From the NCBI GenBank assembly GCA_022072125.1, contig JAJVIH010000051.1, positions 18,458-82,457 of the forward strand: a DNA stretch of 64,000 nt. The letters run 5' to 3'. The translations under genes and the position numbers were made by a program. Of the stretch, positions 1-9,754 are shown piece by piece. This stretch comes from Myxococcota bacterium. GTDB taxonomy: Bacteria > Myxococcota > JAJVIH01. Under the pieces are notes generated by a model that saw nothing but the letters and a program-made list of their open reading frames with translations, did not search any database and was not told the DNA's origin. The stretch's first letter is position 1. Every line of letters begins with the position of its first letter.

Positions 1-3000
1 ATGGACAGCGCCAGGCCGTTGCCGATCTGGGTATAGGCCTCATAGTAGCGGCGTCCGGCCACGGCCGCGCAGTCGCCGCCCGCTCCCTGGCACCCGCAGT
101 TGGCGGGCTTGAGGGTGTTTTCATCCAGTCCCACGATGATGCTGAGCGAGAACAGATCGGTATTCCGCACGCCCTTGATGGAGCGGAAGAAGTCCACGTA
201 GTAGTTGACCGGGGATGGCGACGAGTCTTCCTCATCGGACAGGATGATGACGACCAGTTTGGCGTCCTCGCGCAGGAAGCCCTTGTTGGCCGCGGGGTCG
301 TTGATGATGGGATCGGACAGCGCCAGGTTGGCCGATTCCAGCCCCTGCTCGTTGCCCGAACCGCTGGTGCCCAGGTTCATGTTCGAGGCCAGCGCCTGGG
401 TGGGGTTGGGCGTGGTGTTGGAAACGATTTTCGGGTAGCCGCCGCGGGAGATCAGATTTCCCGGAACGATGGCGGCGCCGCCCAGAACCGCGCTGCGGCC
501 TTCCACGTCGGTGCTGACCACGCCAATCTGGTAGCTGACCTTCAGGTTGATGGCGTAGCTGGTGAAGGTGGACAGGTTGCTGATCACCGACGCCTGCTCG
601 TCGCCCATGGATCCCGAGTTGTCAATCACCCAGAGCACGTCCACCTTGGGCTCGCTCAACTGGCTGAACACGTCCGTCTGACCGGACTGGTTGGTGCCTT
701 CGCCAAGGAGCGGAACCTTGGTTTCGCCATTGGTTCCGGCGTTGGAGGCGTCGGTGGTGATGATCAGTTCGCCCTGCTCCTTGCCAATCTTGGTCGGCTT
801 GTAGCGCAGGACCACCTGCATCGTCGTGCCGCCATTGACGGTGATGGGCAGGGGCGTGGCGGGGTTGGTCTTGACGATCTTGAAGGGCGGGTCGGAAACC
901 GTCTTCAGGCCGATGATGTTAAACGGAGCGGTGCCGTTGTTGTAGACGGTGACGGTGACATCCTGCGAGTTGCAGCCCAGGGTGACCAGGCCGAAATCCA
1001 CTTCCTTGGGCAACACTTCCAGCTTGGACTTGGTGCCGCAGCCGCGGAAGACAACCGGGAAGCCCGGTCCGGTGCAGGAGCCCGGGAATCCGCCGCCCAC
1101 CGTATTGGGCTGCTTGGGATCGTCCGTGTTCACAATCATGCAGTTGCGGGTGGAGGGCAGGGAGCAGCCTTCCTGACCCGGGATCAGGCTGCTGCCGGGC
1201 GCGCCCACCTTGGTCGGGCGGAAGAAAACCTGCACGTCAACCGTTTGTCCCACGCCGACCTGGGCGGGGAACATCTTGGGATTGACCAGTCCAAATTCCT
1301 TGCCGGTCTGGGCTCCGAATTTGGCGTCCTTGAGGGTGCAGTTGTTGCGGCCCACGTTGGTGAAGCGCGCCGGAAGCTGCCGGTTCTGCCCCACCGCCAC
1401 GTTACCGAACTGCAGCAGCGAGTAGGTTCCGCCAATGCCGCTGGTGGTGGGCGGAGGAGAAATCTGCAGTTTGCAATCGCCTTTTTCCACCGCCTCGGCT
1501 TCGAGAAGCACCTCGTAGTCCTTGCCCGTGGCGGACTCCTTCACCACCACCTTGTCGGAGTATTTGCCCAGGTTCTTCGGCGTGAAGACGACCGTGACTT
1601 CCTTGGTTTCTCCCTGCTTCAGATTGAAGGGGGTGGCGGGCTTCGCCGGAATGGCGAACTCGGGTTTGGTGGGATCGGTGATGGCGGTGATGGTGCATTC
1701 CGATTCCCCCAGGTTGGCGATCAGGAATTTGCGCTCGGTGGGAACGCCCTGGGGCGCCTGGCCGAAATTCAGCGGAGAAGGAGTGACGCGCAGCTTGCAC
1801 GAGGGCGGCTCCTTGCCCACGCCAATCACCGGGATTTCGCCCTGCGGCGCGCCGGGGTCGTTGGAGGTGACGATCACCTTGCCGCCGTCGCTGCCGGCGT
1901 CGGAGGGCGTGTAGGTGATTTTCACCTTCACGCACTCCCCGGGCTTCAGTTCGCCGCCAATGGCCGGCTCGGGCGGCGCGGCGCGCAGGTCGCCCGAGGA
2001 GGTTTCAAACCGGAGATCGGAAATCTTGAGCGGTTCGGTGCCGCACGAGCACAACTCCAGGGTTTCATCCTTGGACTGGCTCAGCAACACCTCGCCGAAG
2101 TCCACTTCCAGCGGCTTGGGGCAGACCTTGGGGGCGATGCCCTTGGCGGTGAAATTGACATAAGCCGGATTTTCCTTGTTTTCGGTCTGACCTTCCTCGG
2201 GCTCGTCGTTGGAGAAGATTTCCGCGCGGCCGGCGTCATCTCCGCCGTCAATGGGCTTGTACTGAACCTTGACCGTGATTTCACCCTCGGGCGGAACCGT
2301 GTGCAGCGGCAACGAAGCAGGATCGGGCGAGACCGGCGCCAGCAGCTTGAACTCCAGCGCCTTCAGGTAATCTCCCTTGAGATCTTTCTGGGTCAGGGCC
2401 AGCGGCTTGAGGTCGAGGGGCAGGGTGCCGACATTCTTGATGACAAACTCTTTTTCGACGGTTTGGCCCAGCGCCACCGTGCCAAAATCAATATTGAGTT
2501 CCTTTGCGCCGTCGTTGTTGCAGTCCTTGCCCACGCAGACTTCGATTTCCGGCACCGGCCGCGCCACGCCTTCCGCGATCAACCTGACGGCGATTTTTTG
2601 ATTCACCCCCGAGTTGGACTCGATGATCATGGTTCCCTGATCAGGGCCCAGGTCCGCGGGAGCGTAGGCCACCGTGATTTCGCCCTTTCCGGAGGTCGAG
2701 ATTTTTCTATCCGTATCAAGAACCTGGAACTCCTGCAGCGGAGTATTCTCCGTGATCTCCGATTTGGAGATATTCAATTCAATGCTGCCGTCATTCCAGA
2801 TATGCAGGCTCAGGGTCTTGGTGGCGCCCTTGGCCACCTTGCCGAAATTGAGCACCACCTCGCCACTGGACAAATCTTCCCGGTTTGCGGGTTTTTTGGT
2901 TCCCGGATCGATTTCTTCCTTGAGGCTGATGACAATATTGGGCCTCAACTGATCAACCGGAGCTTCTTCGCAATCACAATTGTAAAAGGAGCCGGCGGAC

Positions 3001-3044
3001 AGGATGGCGGCGGCGAGAAGGATGCGGGCATGAATGCGGCGCAT
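1..3044 (-). CDS. secreted choice-of-anchor-D / von Willebrand A domain protein (3' end outside window)
   Basis: The frame runs open from ATG at 3044 to the left edge (1014 codons), so the C-terminus is missing. Residues 1-20 look like a signal peptide; a Cys at 23 follows FYN, which is not a normal lipobox, so lipidation is doubtful. About six ASPM/SPD-2/Hydin-type (choice-of-anchor D) beta repeats follow, each with a core like L.FG.V..G and an N.G turn, from about residue 64 to 750. A VWA domain begins near residue 800 with an intact MIDAS motif DNSGS (about 807-811). Many Cys pairs suit an oxidising compartment. The likely role is a cell-surface or periplasmic adhesion or scaffold protein; the ligand is unknown. 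A good SD (GGAGA) precedes the start, and a promoter lies at 3102-3130. Confidence 0.85.
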   Translation of the reverse strand, partial: MRRIHARILLAAAILSAGSFYNCDCEEAPVDQLRPNIVISLKEEIDPGTKKPANREDLSSGEVVLNFGKVAKGATKTLSLHIWNDGSIELNISKSEITENTPLQEFQVLDTDRKISTSGKGEITVAYAPADLGPDQGTMIIESNSGVNQKIAVRLIAEGVARPVPEIEVCVGKDCNNDGAKELNIDFGTVALGQTVEKEFVIKNVGTLPLDLKPLALTQKDLKGDYLKALEFKLLAPVSPDPASLPLHTVPPEGEITVKVQYKPIDGGDDAGRAEIFSNDEPEEGQTENKENPAYVNFTAKGIAPKVCPKPLEVDFGEVLLSQSKDETLELCSCGTEPLKISDLRFETSSGDLRAAPPEPAIGGELKPGECVKVKITYTPSDAGSDGGKVIVTSNDPGAPQGEIPVIGVGKEPPSCKLRVTPSPLNFGQAPQGVPTERKFLIANLGESECTITAITDPTKPEFAIPAKPATPFNLKQGETKEVTVVFTPKNLGKYSDKVVVKESATGKDYEVLLEAEAVEKGDCKLQISPPPTTSGIGGTYSLLQFGNVAVGQNRQLPARFTNVGRNNCTLKDAKFGAQTGKEFGLVNPKMFPAQVGVGQTVDVQVFFRPTKVGAPGSSLIPGQEGCSLPSTRNCMIVNTDDPKQPNTVGGGFPGSCTGPGFPVVFRGCGTKSKLEVLPKEVDFGLVTLGCNSQDVTVTVYNNGTAPFNIIGLKTVSDPPFKIVKTNPATPLPITVNGGTTMQVVLRYKPTKIGKEQGELIITTDASNAGTNGETKVPLLGEGTNQSGQTDVFSQLSEPKVDVLWVIDNSGSMGDEQASVISNLSTFTSYAINLKVSYQIGVVSTDVEGRSAVLGGAAIVPGNLISRGGYPKIVSNTTPNPTQALASNMNLGTSGSGNEQGLESANLALSDPIINDPAANKGFLREDAKLVVIILSDEEDSSPSPVNYYVDFFRSIKGVRNTDLFSLSIIVGLDENTLKPANCGCQGAGGDCAAVAGRRYYEAYTQIGNGLALS

Positions 3045-3101
3045 GTACAATTCTCCAAAGGACGCACAAGTTTGTGTTTCCGGTAGCCTGACAAAGCGGG
3101 G

Positions 3102-3130
3102 AGTGTAGCGGCTCACTTTTTGCCGGTCAA
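3102..3130 (-). promoter_or_regulatory. sigma70-type promoter for the VWA protein gene
   Basis: On the minus strand TTGACC is followed by exactly 17 bases and TACACT. The predicted start lies near 3095, giving a leader of about 50 nt before the ATG at 3044. Confidence 0.6.
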
Positions 3131-3337
3131 CCCAATCCGGTCGCGGCTGGTGAGACGTCATCCCCCGGATTTGTCTCCTCCCCGGAATCACCCCATCCGG
3201 GCGGATCGAGCCATTGTATCTTGAACCGCCAGGATAACCACCCGTCAACTGACCGATGCGCCAGGATCGTAACGCCGCGCGTCAATTCCGGCTGGACAAT
3301 CCCCTGGCGCCGCCTAAACACGGCGCGGAGAAAGATC

Positions 3338-3796
3338 ATGAAGGTTTTCACCCTGCACCGGGAACTGTGGCTGCCCCGCCCGCGCGAAGATCTCTTCCGG
3401 TTTTTCGCGGACGCCTTCAACCTGGAGAGGATCACGCCGCCATTTCTGCATTTCCGGGTGATCACGCCGCGTCCCATCGAGATGAAGGCCGGAACGCTGA
3501 TTGATTACCGCCTGCGCCTGCACGGCTTTCCTCTCGGCTGGCGGACGCTCATCCGCCTGTGGGAGCCGCCATTCCGCTTTCAGGATGTACAGATCAAGGG
3601 GCCTTATTCCTTGTGGGAGCATACCCATGTGTTTGAAGAGAAGGAGGGAGGAACCTCCTGCCTGGATGAAGTGCGCTACGGGATGATCGGCGGGCCGTTG
3701 GTCAACCGGTTGCTGGTCCGCCGGAATCTGGAGCGTATTTTTGATTACCGGAATCAAAAGCTATCGGAGTTCTTCGGCGGTTCCCAGGGTCCCTGA
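3338..3796 (+). CDS. SRPBCC-fold (polyketide cyclase / ligand-binding) protein, 152 aa
   Basis: The protein has the START/SRPBCC layout: an N-terminal strand (FTLHRELWLP), a helix with FRFFADAFNLERITPP, central strands around the LIDYRLRLHGFPLGWR segment, WEPPFRFQDVQIKGPYSLW and a long C-terminal helix. Small stand-alone proteins of this type (COG4276-like, often annotated as cell-division inhibitor or SRPBCC) bind hydrophobic ligands; no substrate can be given. The frame extends upstream to 3221, but ATG 3338 is preceded by a GGAG SD at 3327 and matches the domain start. It stands alone, divergent from the VWA gene. A run of seven T follows the stop without a convincing hairpin. Confidence 0.8.
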   Translation: MKVFTLHRELWLPRPREDLFRFFADAFNLERITPPFLHFRVITPRPIEMKAGTLIDYRLRLHGFPLGWRTLIRLWEPPFRFQDVQIKGPYSLWEHTHVFEEKEGGTSCLDEVRYGMIGGPLVNRLLVRRNLERIFDYRNQKLSEFFGGSQGP

Positions 3797-3854
3797 CCGG
3801 TCCGTTTTTTTCCCCGCGGGGGGGGCTTCCGTTCCTCTCCCGCGCATGGGGGAG

Positions 3855-5123
3855 TCAGGGAGCCTGCGGCGGCTTCGCTTCCCCGGTCATCATGTTCAGG
3901 GCGGCCGCGGAGAGTGTGATCAACAATGGCAGGGCCAGGTAGTAGCCTTGCGGGCCCGCCTGTGATTCAAACGCCATGGACATGGCCAGCCAACCCGCGG
4001 ACAGCAGGACCAGCGGGGCCCATCCTTCCTTCCACAGGCGCAGAAAATTCACGGTTCCCGCGATGCAGGCGATCCACGCCCCCATGCCCCAGAGTTCCGG
4101 GTCTTCAAAGGGGGAAGGGCCGCCCACGCCAGCCACCGCGGACCAGTTCCACCAGTCCGGATGAAAGAATAGCCCCAATCCAATCGTGGCTCCGGCCAGC
4201 ACATACAGGGGCCAGGGATGCAGGCGTTCCAGCCATGAGCCCCCCCTGAAGCCGGGGTTTCCGGCAGGGGCGGTTTCGATCGCCAGCACCGCCGCCAGCG
4301 CGCAGCCGGCGAAAATCAGTCCGCCCGGACCCCGCCAGCCCAGGGAAGCGATCAGCACCGCCCAGGCCCCGCGCGGGGCCGCGGATTTCCGGCCATCCCC
4401 CAAAATCAGGGCGGCCGCGAAAAACCCGAGAGACAAATCCATTGTGCGGCTGACTGATCCGCGCAGCGCCAACAGCACCGCCGGGGTGAGCAGCGCGCCG
4501 GCGGCGGCCAGCGAGAACCAGGGAAGCCGCACCAGCCGGGACAGCCGCAGCATCCACCAGCATGACGCCGAGGCGAAAGCGATGACCGCGGGCGCCTTGA
4601 CCCGGCTTTCATCCCAGCTTCCAGCGGCGGAGAAAGGCCAGGTGGAGGCCAGGGTCTGCAAGTCCGCCGCTCCATAACCGGTGGTGGGGACGCCGCGTCC
4701 CAGCAGCCGGTGCCGGGAAAGGTTCATCCAGGCGGCGTCCTCGAAGATCGGAAGCGCTGGCAGGGACAGGCTGAAATGCTCCACAACCCAGATCGCCGCG
4801 AGGACGCCCAACCCCGTTCCCCACCAGGGAGTCAGGGGGGTAATGGATCCGGGTTCGCCGGTCCAGCACCATCGCCGGTGAAGAAAGCGGTGCGCGGCGA
4901 TTCCAGCGGCGAAGATCAGCCCCCCCAACGCCATCATCCATGAGGCGGGCGGTTCGCCATTCATGCGGATACGCCAGACGGCGGTCAGCACCGAAAGCCA
5001 GAAGCCCAGCACCGGCCAGGCGAGCAGCACATCGGCGCGCAGCCAGCCCCGCTCCCCGATCAGCGCCGACAGGCCGCCGCCCATCAGGATCATGGCCGCC
5101 GCGCCAGACAGCAGGTCCACCAT
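3855..5123 (-). CDS. polytopic membrane protein, 422 aa, unknown function
   Basis: Most of the protein is hydrophobic, with about 10-11 predicted membrane helices from residue 4 on, separated by short Arg- and Trp-rich loops. No catalytic motif is recognisable. The one long polar stretch (about residues 120-165, with EDAAWMNLSRHRLLGRG and TTGYGAADL) would be an extracytoplasmic loop. Its ATG shares one base with the stop of the upstream gene (TGATG), so the two are translationally coupled and their products probably act together in the membrane. A glycosyltransferase-39-like membrane core is a possibility only. The gene is the last of a three-gene operon starting at 7572. Confidence 0.75.
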   Translation of the reverse strand: MVDLLSGAAAMILMGGGLSALIGERGWLRADVLLAWPVLGFWLSVLTAVWRIRMNGEPPASWMMALGGLIFAAGIAAHRFLHRRWCWTGEPGSITPLTPWWGTGLGVLAAIWVVEHFSLSLPALPIFEDAAWMNLSRHRLLGRGVPTTGYGAADLQTLASTWPFSAAGSWDESRVKAPAVIAFASASCWWMLRLSRLVRLPWFSLAAAGALLTPAVLLALRGSVSRTMDLSLGFFAAALILGDGRKSAAPRGAWAVLIASLGWRGPGGLIFAGCALAAVLAIETAPAGNPGFRGGSWLERLHPWPLYVLAGATIGLGLFFHPDWWNWSAVAGVGGPSPFEDPELWGMGAWIACIAGTVNFLRLWKEGWAPLVLLSAGWLAMSMAFESQAGPQGYYLALPLLITLSAAALNMMTGEAKPPQAP

Positions 5124-5647
5124 CAGCGGGTCCTCCGCGCCAGCAGCACCAGTCCCTCGCCGCGGCGGTAGGCGCTGAATCCGGGGAAAGCGCTTTCCGG
5201 CATGGCGCCGCGCACCACCATGATGAAGCCCGCCTTGTCCGCCCGGGCCTGGATATCCGCGGCGGATGGATTCGCGGACGGATTCAGCACCTCGATGGGG
5301 CGCGGGTACATCTCATAGCGCAGGATTGCGGCGTGGGCCGGAATGGCGTCCACCAGCAGAATGGCGGCGTGACGGGTGAGGTCCGTATTGAGCAGGGCCC
5401 CGGTTTGCCAGGCCGCCTCGGACATCATTCCCGCGAACAGATGCTTTCCGGTGACCACCCGGTAAGCGGCGGCGCGGCGGCCTTTCAGGTCCGGCGCGGC
5501 GTCAATCTGGGCGCGCGACTGGGCGGCGGAGACATACAGGTCCCGCAGTCCCAGAACCAGCGGCAGCACAAAAAGCGCCCCCAAACCGTATCCGGACAAC
5601 TGGCGCAATCTCGCCAGCCTCTCCCGCCAGATCAGATGCTGGGGCAT
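5123..5647 (-). CDS. membrane-anchored protein with extracytoplasmic domain, 174 aa
   Basis: One N-terminal membrane helix (YGLGALFVLPLVLGL, about residues 19-33) is followed by a soluble alpha/beta domain of about 135 residues containing RYEMYPRPIEVL. That pattern resembles the exported domain of some envelope-sugar membrane proteins, but I do not assign a family. The frame extends to 5710, which would overlap the preceding gene by 46 bases; ATG 5647 leaves a 17-base gap and has an AGGAAG sequence about 13 bases upstream, so I prefer it. It overlaps the start of the following membrane protein by one base, which argues for a joint role. Confidence 0.7.
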   Translation of the reverse strand: MPQHLIWRERLARLRQLSGYGLGALFVLPLVLGLRDLYVSAAQSRAQIDAAPDLKGRRAAAYRVVTGKHLFAGMMSEAAWQTGALLNTDLTRHAAILLVDAIPAHAAILRYEMYPRPIEVLNPSANPSAADIQARADKAGFIMVVRGAMPESAFPGFSAYRRGEGLVLLARRTR

Positions 5648-5664
5648 GACGGTTCGCAAGCTTC

Positions 5665-7572
5665 CTACTCGACGGCGCAGCCCGCGCCCTTGAGGCGTCC
5701 CGCGAAACATTTCGCGGAAACCTCGTGGGTGCGCTTGAGTTCAAAGATCGCCATGTGCAGCGCGGCCCCCTGCACATCGCTGAATTTGTGCTGGATCAAC
5801 ACCCGGGTGGCCTTGCCCACGCCGTCGCCAAAGCCGAAATTGTTGAGGACGGGGGCGTCCGCGGCCTGCATTCCGGGGACCTCGTGGTCAAACGGCTTGA
5901 GCAGTTGCGCGCCCCATTGCAGCGCCTGCCAGTCCGTGGACTTGTTGTTGGCGACGGGATCGCCCACCGCCTCCCAGATCAGCACGTCCTTGGCCGGACG
6001 GCTGATCGCTTCGTGCTTGCGCGGGTAGTTGATGGGGTCGCCCGCGTCCAGCATGGTCTGGGCGAAGGTCAGAAGCAATTCGCTTTCCCAGGGCGCCCGG
6101 TCGCGGAGCAGATCGGCCACCGGCACGGAGAACACTCCCTCGGCCACCAGTTGTTTGTACGGCGCGCCGCCGCCCACCAGGCTGACGGACAGCAGTTTGT
6201 GCGCCGATCCGCTGGAGATGGTTCCGCTGATGGATCCCATGGAGTGGCCCACGTAAAAGACCTTGTCCGGATCAAGGGATTTGTCCATGCCGCTGAGCGG
6301 CTTGAGCGCCTCGTTCAGCGCCGCGACGCCGGTGATGACGGCGATATGGTCCGCGGCGGCCTGGCGGAAGTTGTCCCGGCTTTTTGCCGGATCGGAGAAA
6401 TCGGCCATCTCCACGTCGCTGCCGTTTTTCCCTGGCGTGCTGGATCGATCGCCGTGATAGGGCAAATCAATTCCCACCATGGCGAATCCGGCCGCGTGAT
6501 AGGGCGCCGCCAGCGGGAACAGGTCTTCCTTGAAGCGCCCCCCGCCGTGCTGGAAAATCACCACGGGCGCGGGGCCGTTGGCGTTTTTAGGCAACGCCAC
6601 GACAAAGCCGGGCCTGGTGCGTCCCTTCTCCACGGGGAGATTGGTTTCCGGGTCGCCTTCAAACACTTTTTTGTCATTTTGATAGGCCGGTAAATCGAAA
6701 ATCCCCCGGAACGCCGGGCCCAGCAGGTCCTTGCCTGGCTCCGGCGGGGCGAATTTTTTGTCGAGCGTGGCGATATCGAGTTTTTCCACCTTCTCCACCT
6801 TGAGCACGGGGGCGTTTTCCAGGCGGTTGTAGAGCGATGGCAACTCCACGCTGGCGCGCGAGGGAGTGAACAGCATGGCGTATTCCAGATTGTCCTTCGC
6901 CACGTTCCGTAGGGCGAGCGCCGCGCCATCCACATAGGCGGGGTGGGGGTCGCCCGAACCCGGGTTGCAGGCGGGCAGCGCCCGCGTCTGCTCCACGGCG
7001 CCGGATTCAATGACCAGCAGGTACTTCATGCCCTTTTTGGGAGCGGGAAACTGTTCGTGGCGGATCACCAGCGTCTTCCTGTCATCGGACGGGGCGGTGG
7101 AGATCCGCAATTTCATGTCCTCCAGTTTGGCGCCATCCCATGCGAAAAAGCGGATTTTTTCCGGCGCCGCCGTTCCGCCGGGTCCTTCCAGGGCCACGAA
7201 GAACGCGCCATTCAGGGAGACGCCATCCACGGCGTTGAAGCGGTCGAACCAGGAGCGGCGGACCTTGCGCAGCAGCGCCGCCGCGGCGTCGTTGGCGGGC
7301 GGCTTGAGCCAGACGCCGGAGGCGGATGGTCCCGGGGTCTCCCAGGCGGGCGTGGGAAATTGGATCACCGCCGCCGGATCGGCGCAGGCGCTGTATTTGA
7401 ACCCGCCACCCGGCTGCGCGCCGCCGGGTCCGCCGGTCGGGGCGTCGCCCGCGCCGCCGTCTGGCGCACTGGCGTCCGGAGCAGCATCGGCTGAGGTATT
7501 GTTATTATCCGATGTGCAAGCAGCCGCCCCAAGGGCCAGGGTGGCGCAGGCGATGATGATCCAGAATTTCAT
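5665..7572 (-). CDS. lipoprotein alpha/beta hydrolase (putative lipase/esterase), 635 aa
   Basis: A signal peptide ends in lipobox GAAAC (Cys19); Thr at +2 fits outer-membrane sorting. A 40-residue Asp/Ala/Gly/Pro linker follows. The N-terminal half is a beta-rich domain (to about 300). The C-terminal half is an alpha/beta hydrolase: oxyanion-loop HGGG near residue 342, nucleophile elbow GHSMG near 441, and a late Asp/His region (HKFSD.QGAALH). It should hydrolyse an ester or lipid at the cell surface or periplasm. SD AAGGAAG precedes ATG 7572. It is the first gene of the operon ending at 3855. Confidence 0.85.
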   Translation of the reverse strand: MKFWIIIACATLALGAAACTSDNNNTSADAAPDASAPDGGAGDAPTGGPGGAQPGGGFKYSACADPAAVIQFPTPAWETPGPSASGVWLKPPANDAAAALLRKVRRSWFDRFNAVDGVSLNGAFFVALEGPGGTAAPEKIRFFAWDGAKLEDMKLRISTAPSDDRKTLVIRHEQFPAPKKGMKYLLVIESGAVEQTRALPACNPGSGDPHPAYVDGAALALRNVAKDNLEYAMLFTPSRASVELPSLYNRLENAPVLKVEKVEKLDIATLDKKFAPPEPGKDLLGPAFRGIFDLPAYQNDKKVFEGDPETNLPVEKGRTRPGFVVALPKNANGPAPVVIFQHGGGRFKEDLFPLAAPYHAAGFAMVGIDLPYHGDRSSTPGKNGSDVEMADFSDPAKSRDNFRQAAADHIAVITGVAALNEALKPLSGMDKSLDPDKVFYVGHSMGSISGTISSGSAHKLLSVSLVGGGAPYKQLVAEGVFSVPVADLLRDRAPWESELLLTFAQTMLDAGDPINYPRKHEAISRPAKDVLIWEAVGDPVANNKSTDWQALQWGAQLLKPFDHEVPGMQAADAPVLNNFGFGDGVGKATRVLIQHKFSDVQGAALHMAIFELKRTHEVSAKCFAGRLKGAGCAVE

Positions 7573-7599
7573 GCTGCTTCCTTTCTGGTGGTTCGCCGC

Positions 7600-7628
7600 A
7601 CTCTATCCGCCTTGCTCCGGCGGAACAA
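7600..7628 (-). promoter_or_regulatory. possible sigma70 promoter for the hydrolase operon
   Basis: Minus-strand TTGTTC, 17-base spacer, TAGAGT, with a predicted start about 20 nt before the ATG at 7572. Each box has two mismatches to consensus. Confidence 0.4.
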
Positions 7629-7796
7629 CGGCGGCGATCCGGAGCCCCCGCCGTTCCCCGCAACCAGGGATCCAAGAGCCGGGGTCCCGGTTTCCGGATG
7701 AAGCCTCCAGTCCTGGCTCTGGTTTGGCAAAAAATGGCGGGCCGTGACAGAATACCGTGGCGGGTGTGAGAACAAATCCATCTGGAACGATCCATC

Positions 7797-9752
7797 GTGA
7801 AATCCTGGAATATCTGGACCGCCGCGCTCGGCGCGGCTGTTGTCTTGTCTGGACTGACGGGCTGTTTTCCCGGCTCCGAACTGACCGGCTTTTACCGGTG
7901 CGAACCGGGCGGCGGCTGCCCTTCCGGCCTGGTATGCGTCAGCGGGGTATGCGCCCCATCCAAATGCAACGGCAATCCGGATTGCCCGCCGGGGACCTCC
8001 TGCTCCGCGGGCGCCTGCGTGGCGGCGGGACCAGCGCCGGAAGATGCCGGAGTGGATGATTCCTCCGGCCCCTCGAATGACAGTGCCGTGGACCCCGCCT
8101 GTCTGGGGGTCGCCTGCGTGCTGCCCAACGCCCGTTCGGTGTGCAGCGGCGGAAAATGCCTGGTGTCTACTTGCCTGCCGGGTTTCACCGACGCCAACAA
8201 TGATCCGCTGGATGGTTGCGAATCCAGCGCCTGCGCCTCTCCAACCATTGAAGCCTGCGATGGCAAGGACAACGATTGCGATGGCGTGGCGGACGAGGAT
8301 TTTGATCTGCAGCGCGAACTCAAGCACTGCGGACGCTGCAACAACGAATGCAAGCCCGCTCCCGGCGCCACCCCGGTCTGCACGGCGGGCGTATGTGATC
8401 TGGTGTGTCAGCCCGGGCGCTTCAACACCGACAAACAGGCGGAGAACGGCTGTGAATCCACTTCCTGCACGCCCGGCGCCGGCGGGGTGGAGTTGTGCAA
8501 CAACGTGGATGACGACTGCAATCCCGCCACCCGCGATGGCGCTTCCGATCCCAAGCTGGGCGGCAACTGCACGATTGACGGGGTGATGGGAAAATGCGCT
8601 CTCGGCAGGCTGGTATGCGTGCGGGGAGAACTCCGGTGCGAAGCCCTGAACCGCCCCCAGGAAGAACTGTGCAACGGCCAGGACGACAACTGCAACGGCG
8701 CGGTGGATGACAACCCCAATGACTGCAAGGCGCCTTCAGTCTGTTCAAACGGCGCCTGCGGCGGCTGCACCCCCAGTTGCGAAGGCAAACAATGCGGTCC
8801 CAATGGATGCAATGGCTTTTGCGGAACCTGCAAGGCGGACGAGCGATGCAATCCGGCCGGCCGCTGCGAACCCGCCGGCTGCACCCCCGGTTGCACCGGC
8901 AAGCAGTGCGGTCCCAATGGTTGCGGCGGAAGCTGCGGAACCTGTTCCGGGGGACAAAGCTGCAACGCGGCGGGCAAATGCACGTCCGCCTGCACGCCAT
9001 CCTGCACGGGCCGGAACTGCGGCAGCGATGGCTGCACGGGAACCTGCGGAACCTGCGCCCCGGGCCAGCAGTGCAATTCCTCTGGCCAGTGCGAAGTGCT
9101 GGGACCCCGGTTTTCGCTCAAATTTGCGAGCGCCCGCCGCGATTCCGTCGGCTTCAACCCCGGATTGCAGGCGGCCGAGGGAACCGTGGAACTCTGGGCC
9201 GGGCCGATTATTGATGATCCCCTGCGTCTGGTGGATCGGATGTACGCCTTCTCCCATCTCAACCGCCCGCCGGGGCATCGCCTGTATATCTACTATTCGG
9301 TCAGGGATAAAAAAGTGACCTGCCTGATCGGCGGCGGCGCCACGCCGGACAGTTCCTCGCGCATCGAGGTGTCCAGCGATTTGACCAAGGGGCATTCCCA
9401 TCTCGCGGTGTCCTGGAGAAACGGCCAGTTCTGGTGCGCGGTCAATGGCAAGGTTGAGGGTCCCCGCAACTTCAACAAGGATGAATTTTCCAAAATTGAT
9501 GGGTTGAATATCCAGCTTGGCAACAATTCCTCCACTCCCACCCAGGGATGGGACGGCCTGCTGGATGAAGTACGGGTCAGTTCCGCCGCCCTGTACCAGC
9601 GCGATTTCACTCCGGAGCGGCGGTTTGGAGCGTCGCCTTCCACCCTCTCGCTGTGGCATCTCGATGAAGGCGTGGGAACCGTCATCAAGGACAGCCTGAA
9701 AAAGGCGCCGGATGGCAATATCAACGGAGCCGTCTGGGTTCCCGAGTTCTGA
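7797..9752 (+). CDS. lipoprotein with MopE-like, Cys-rich and LamG-like domains, 651 aa
   Basis: GTG start; signal peptide with lipobox LTGC (Cys23). Residues 24-85 carry EB-type Cys motifs. Three MopE-like Asp/Asn-rich motifs ([10 protein letters not shown] near 153, [10 protein letters not shown] near 233, [10 protein letters not shown] near 291) are of the type linked to Ca binding or metal scavenging in myxobacteria and methanotrophs. Three near-identical ~37-residue Cys repeats (CTP.C.GK.CG..GC.G.CGTC, about 323-437) follow. The last ~210 residues form a concanavalin/LamG-like beta sandwich ([23 protein letters not shown]). This is probably a surface-exposed, disulfide-rich binding protein. 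The stop lies two bases before the hisF-hisE ATG, so the two genes are probably co-transcribed. Confidence 0.88.
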   Translation: MKSWNIWTAALGAAVVLSGLTGCFPGSELTGFYRCEPGGGCPSGLVCVSGVCAPSKCNGNPDCPPGTSCSAGACVAAGPAPEDAGVDDSSGPSNDSAVDPACLGVACVLPNARSVCSGGKCLVSTCLPGFTDANNDPLDGCESSACASPTIEACDGKDNDCDGVADEDFDLQRELKHCGRCNNECKPAPGATPVCTAGVCDLVCQPGRFNTDKQAENGCESTSCTPGAGGVELCNNVDDDCNPATRDGASDPKLGGNCTIDGVMGKCALGRLVCVRGELRCEALNRPQEELCNGQDDNCNGAVDDNPNDCKAPSVCSNGACGGCTPSCEGKQCGPNGCNGFCGTCKADERCNPAGRCEPAGCTPGCTGKQCGPNGCGGSCGTCSGGQSCNAAGKCTSACTPSCTGRNCGSDGCTGTCGTCAPGQQCNSSGQCEVLGPRFSLKFASARRDSVGFNPGLQAAEGTVELWAGPIIDDPLRLVDRMYAFSHLNRPPGHRLYIYYSVRDKKVTCLIGGGATPDSSSRIEVSSDLTKGHSHLAVSWRNGQFWCAVNGKVEGPRNFNKDEFSKIDGLNIQLGNNSSTPTQGWDGLLDEVRVSSAALYQRDFTPERRFGASPSTLSLWHLDEGVGTVIKDSLKKAPDGNINGAVWVPEF

Positions 9753-9754
9753 CC

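Noticed and set aside
1245..3086. 613-codon plus-strand open frame
   Set aside because: Antisense to the anchor-D/VWA gene. It encodes His/Arg/Gly-rich sequence with no domain, and the minus frame has signal peptide, repeats and MIDAS motif.
3797..3854. T-run after the SRPBCC gene as a terminator
   Set aside because: Seven T are present but no stable hairpin precedes them.
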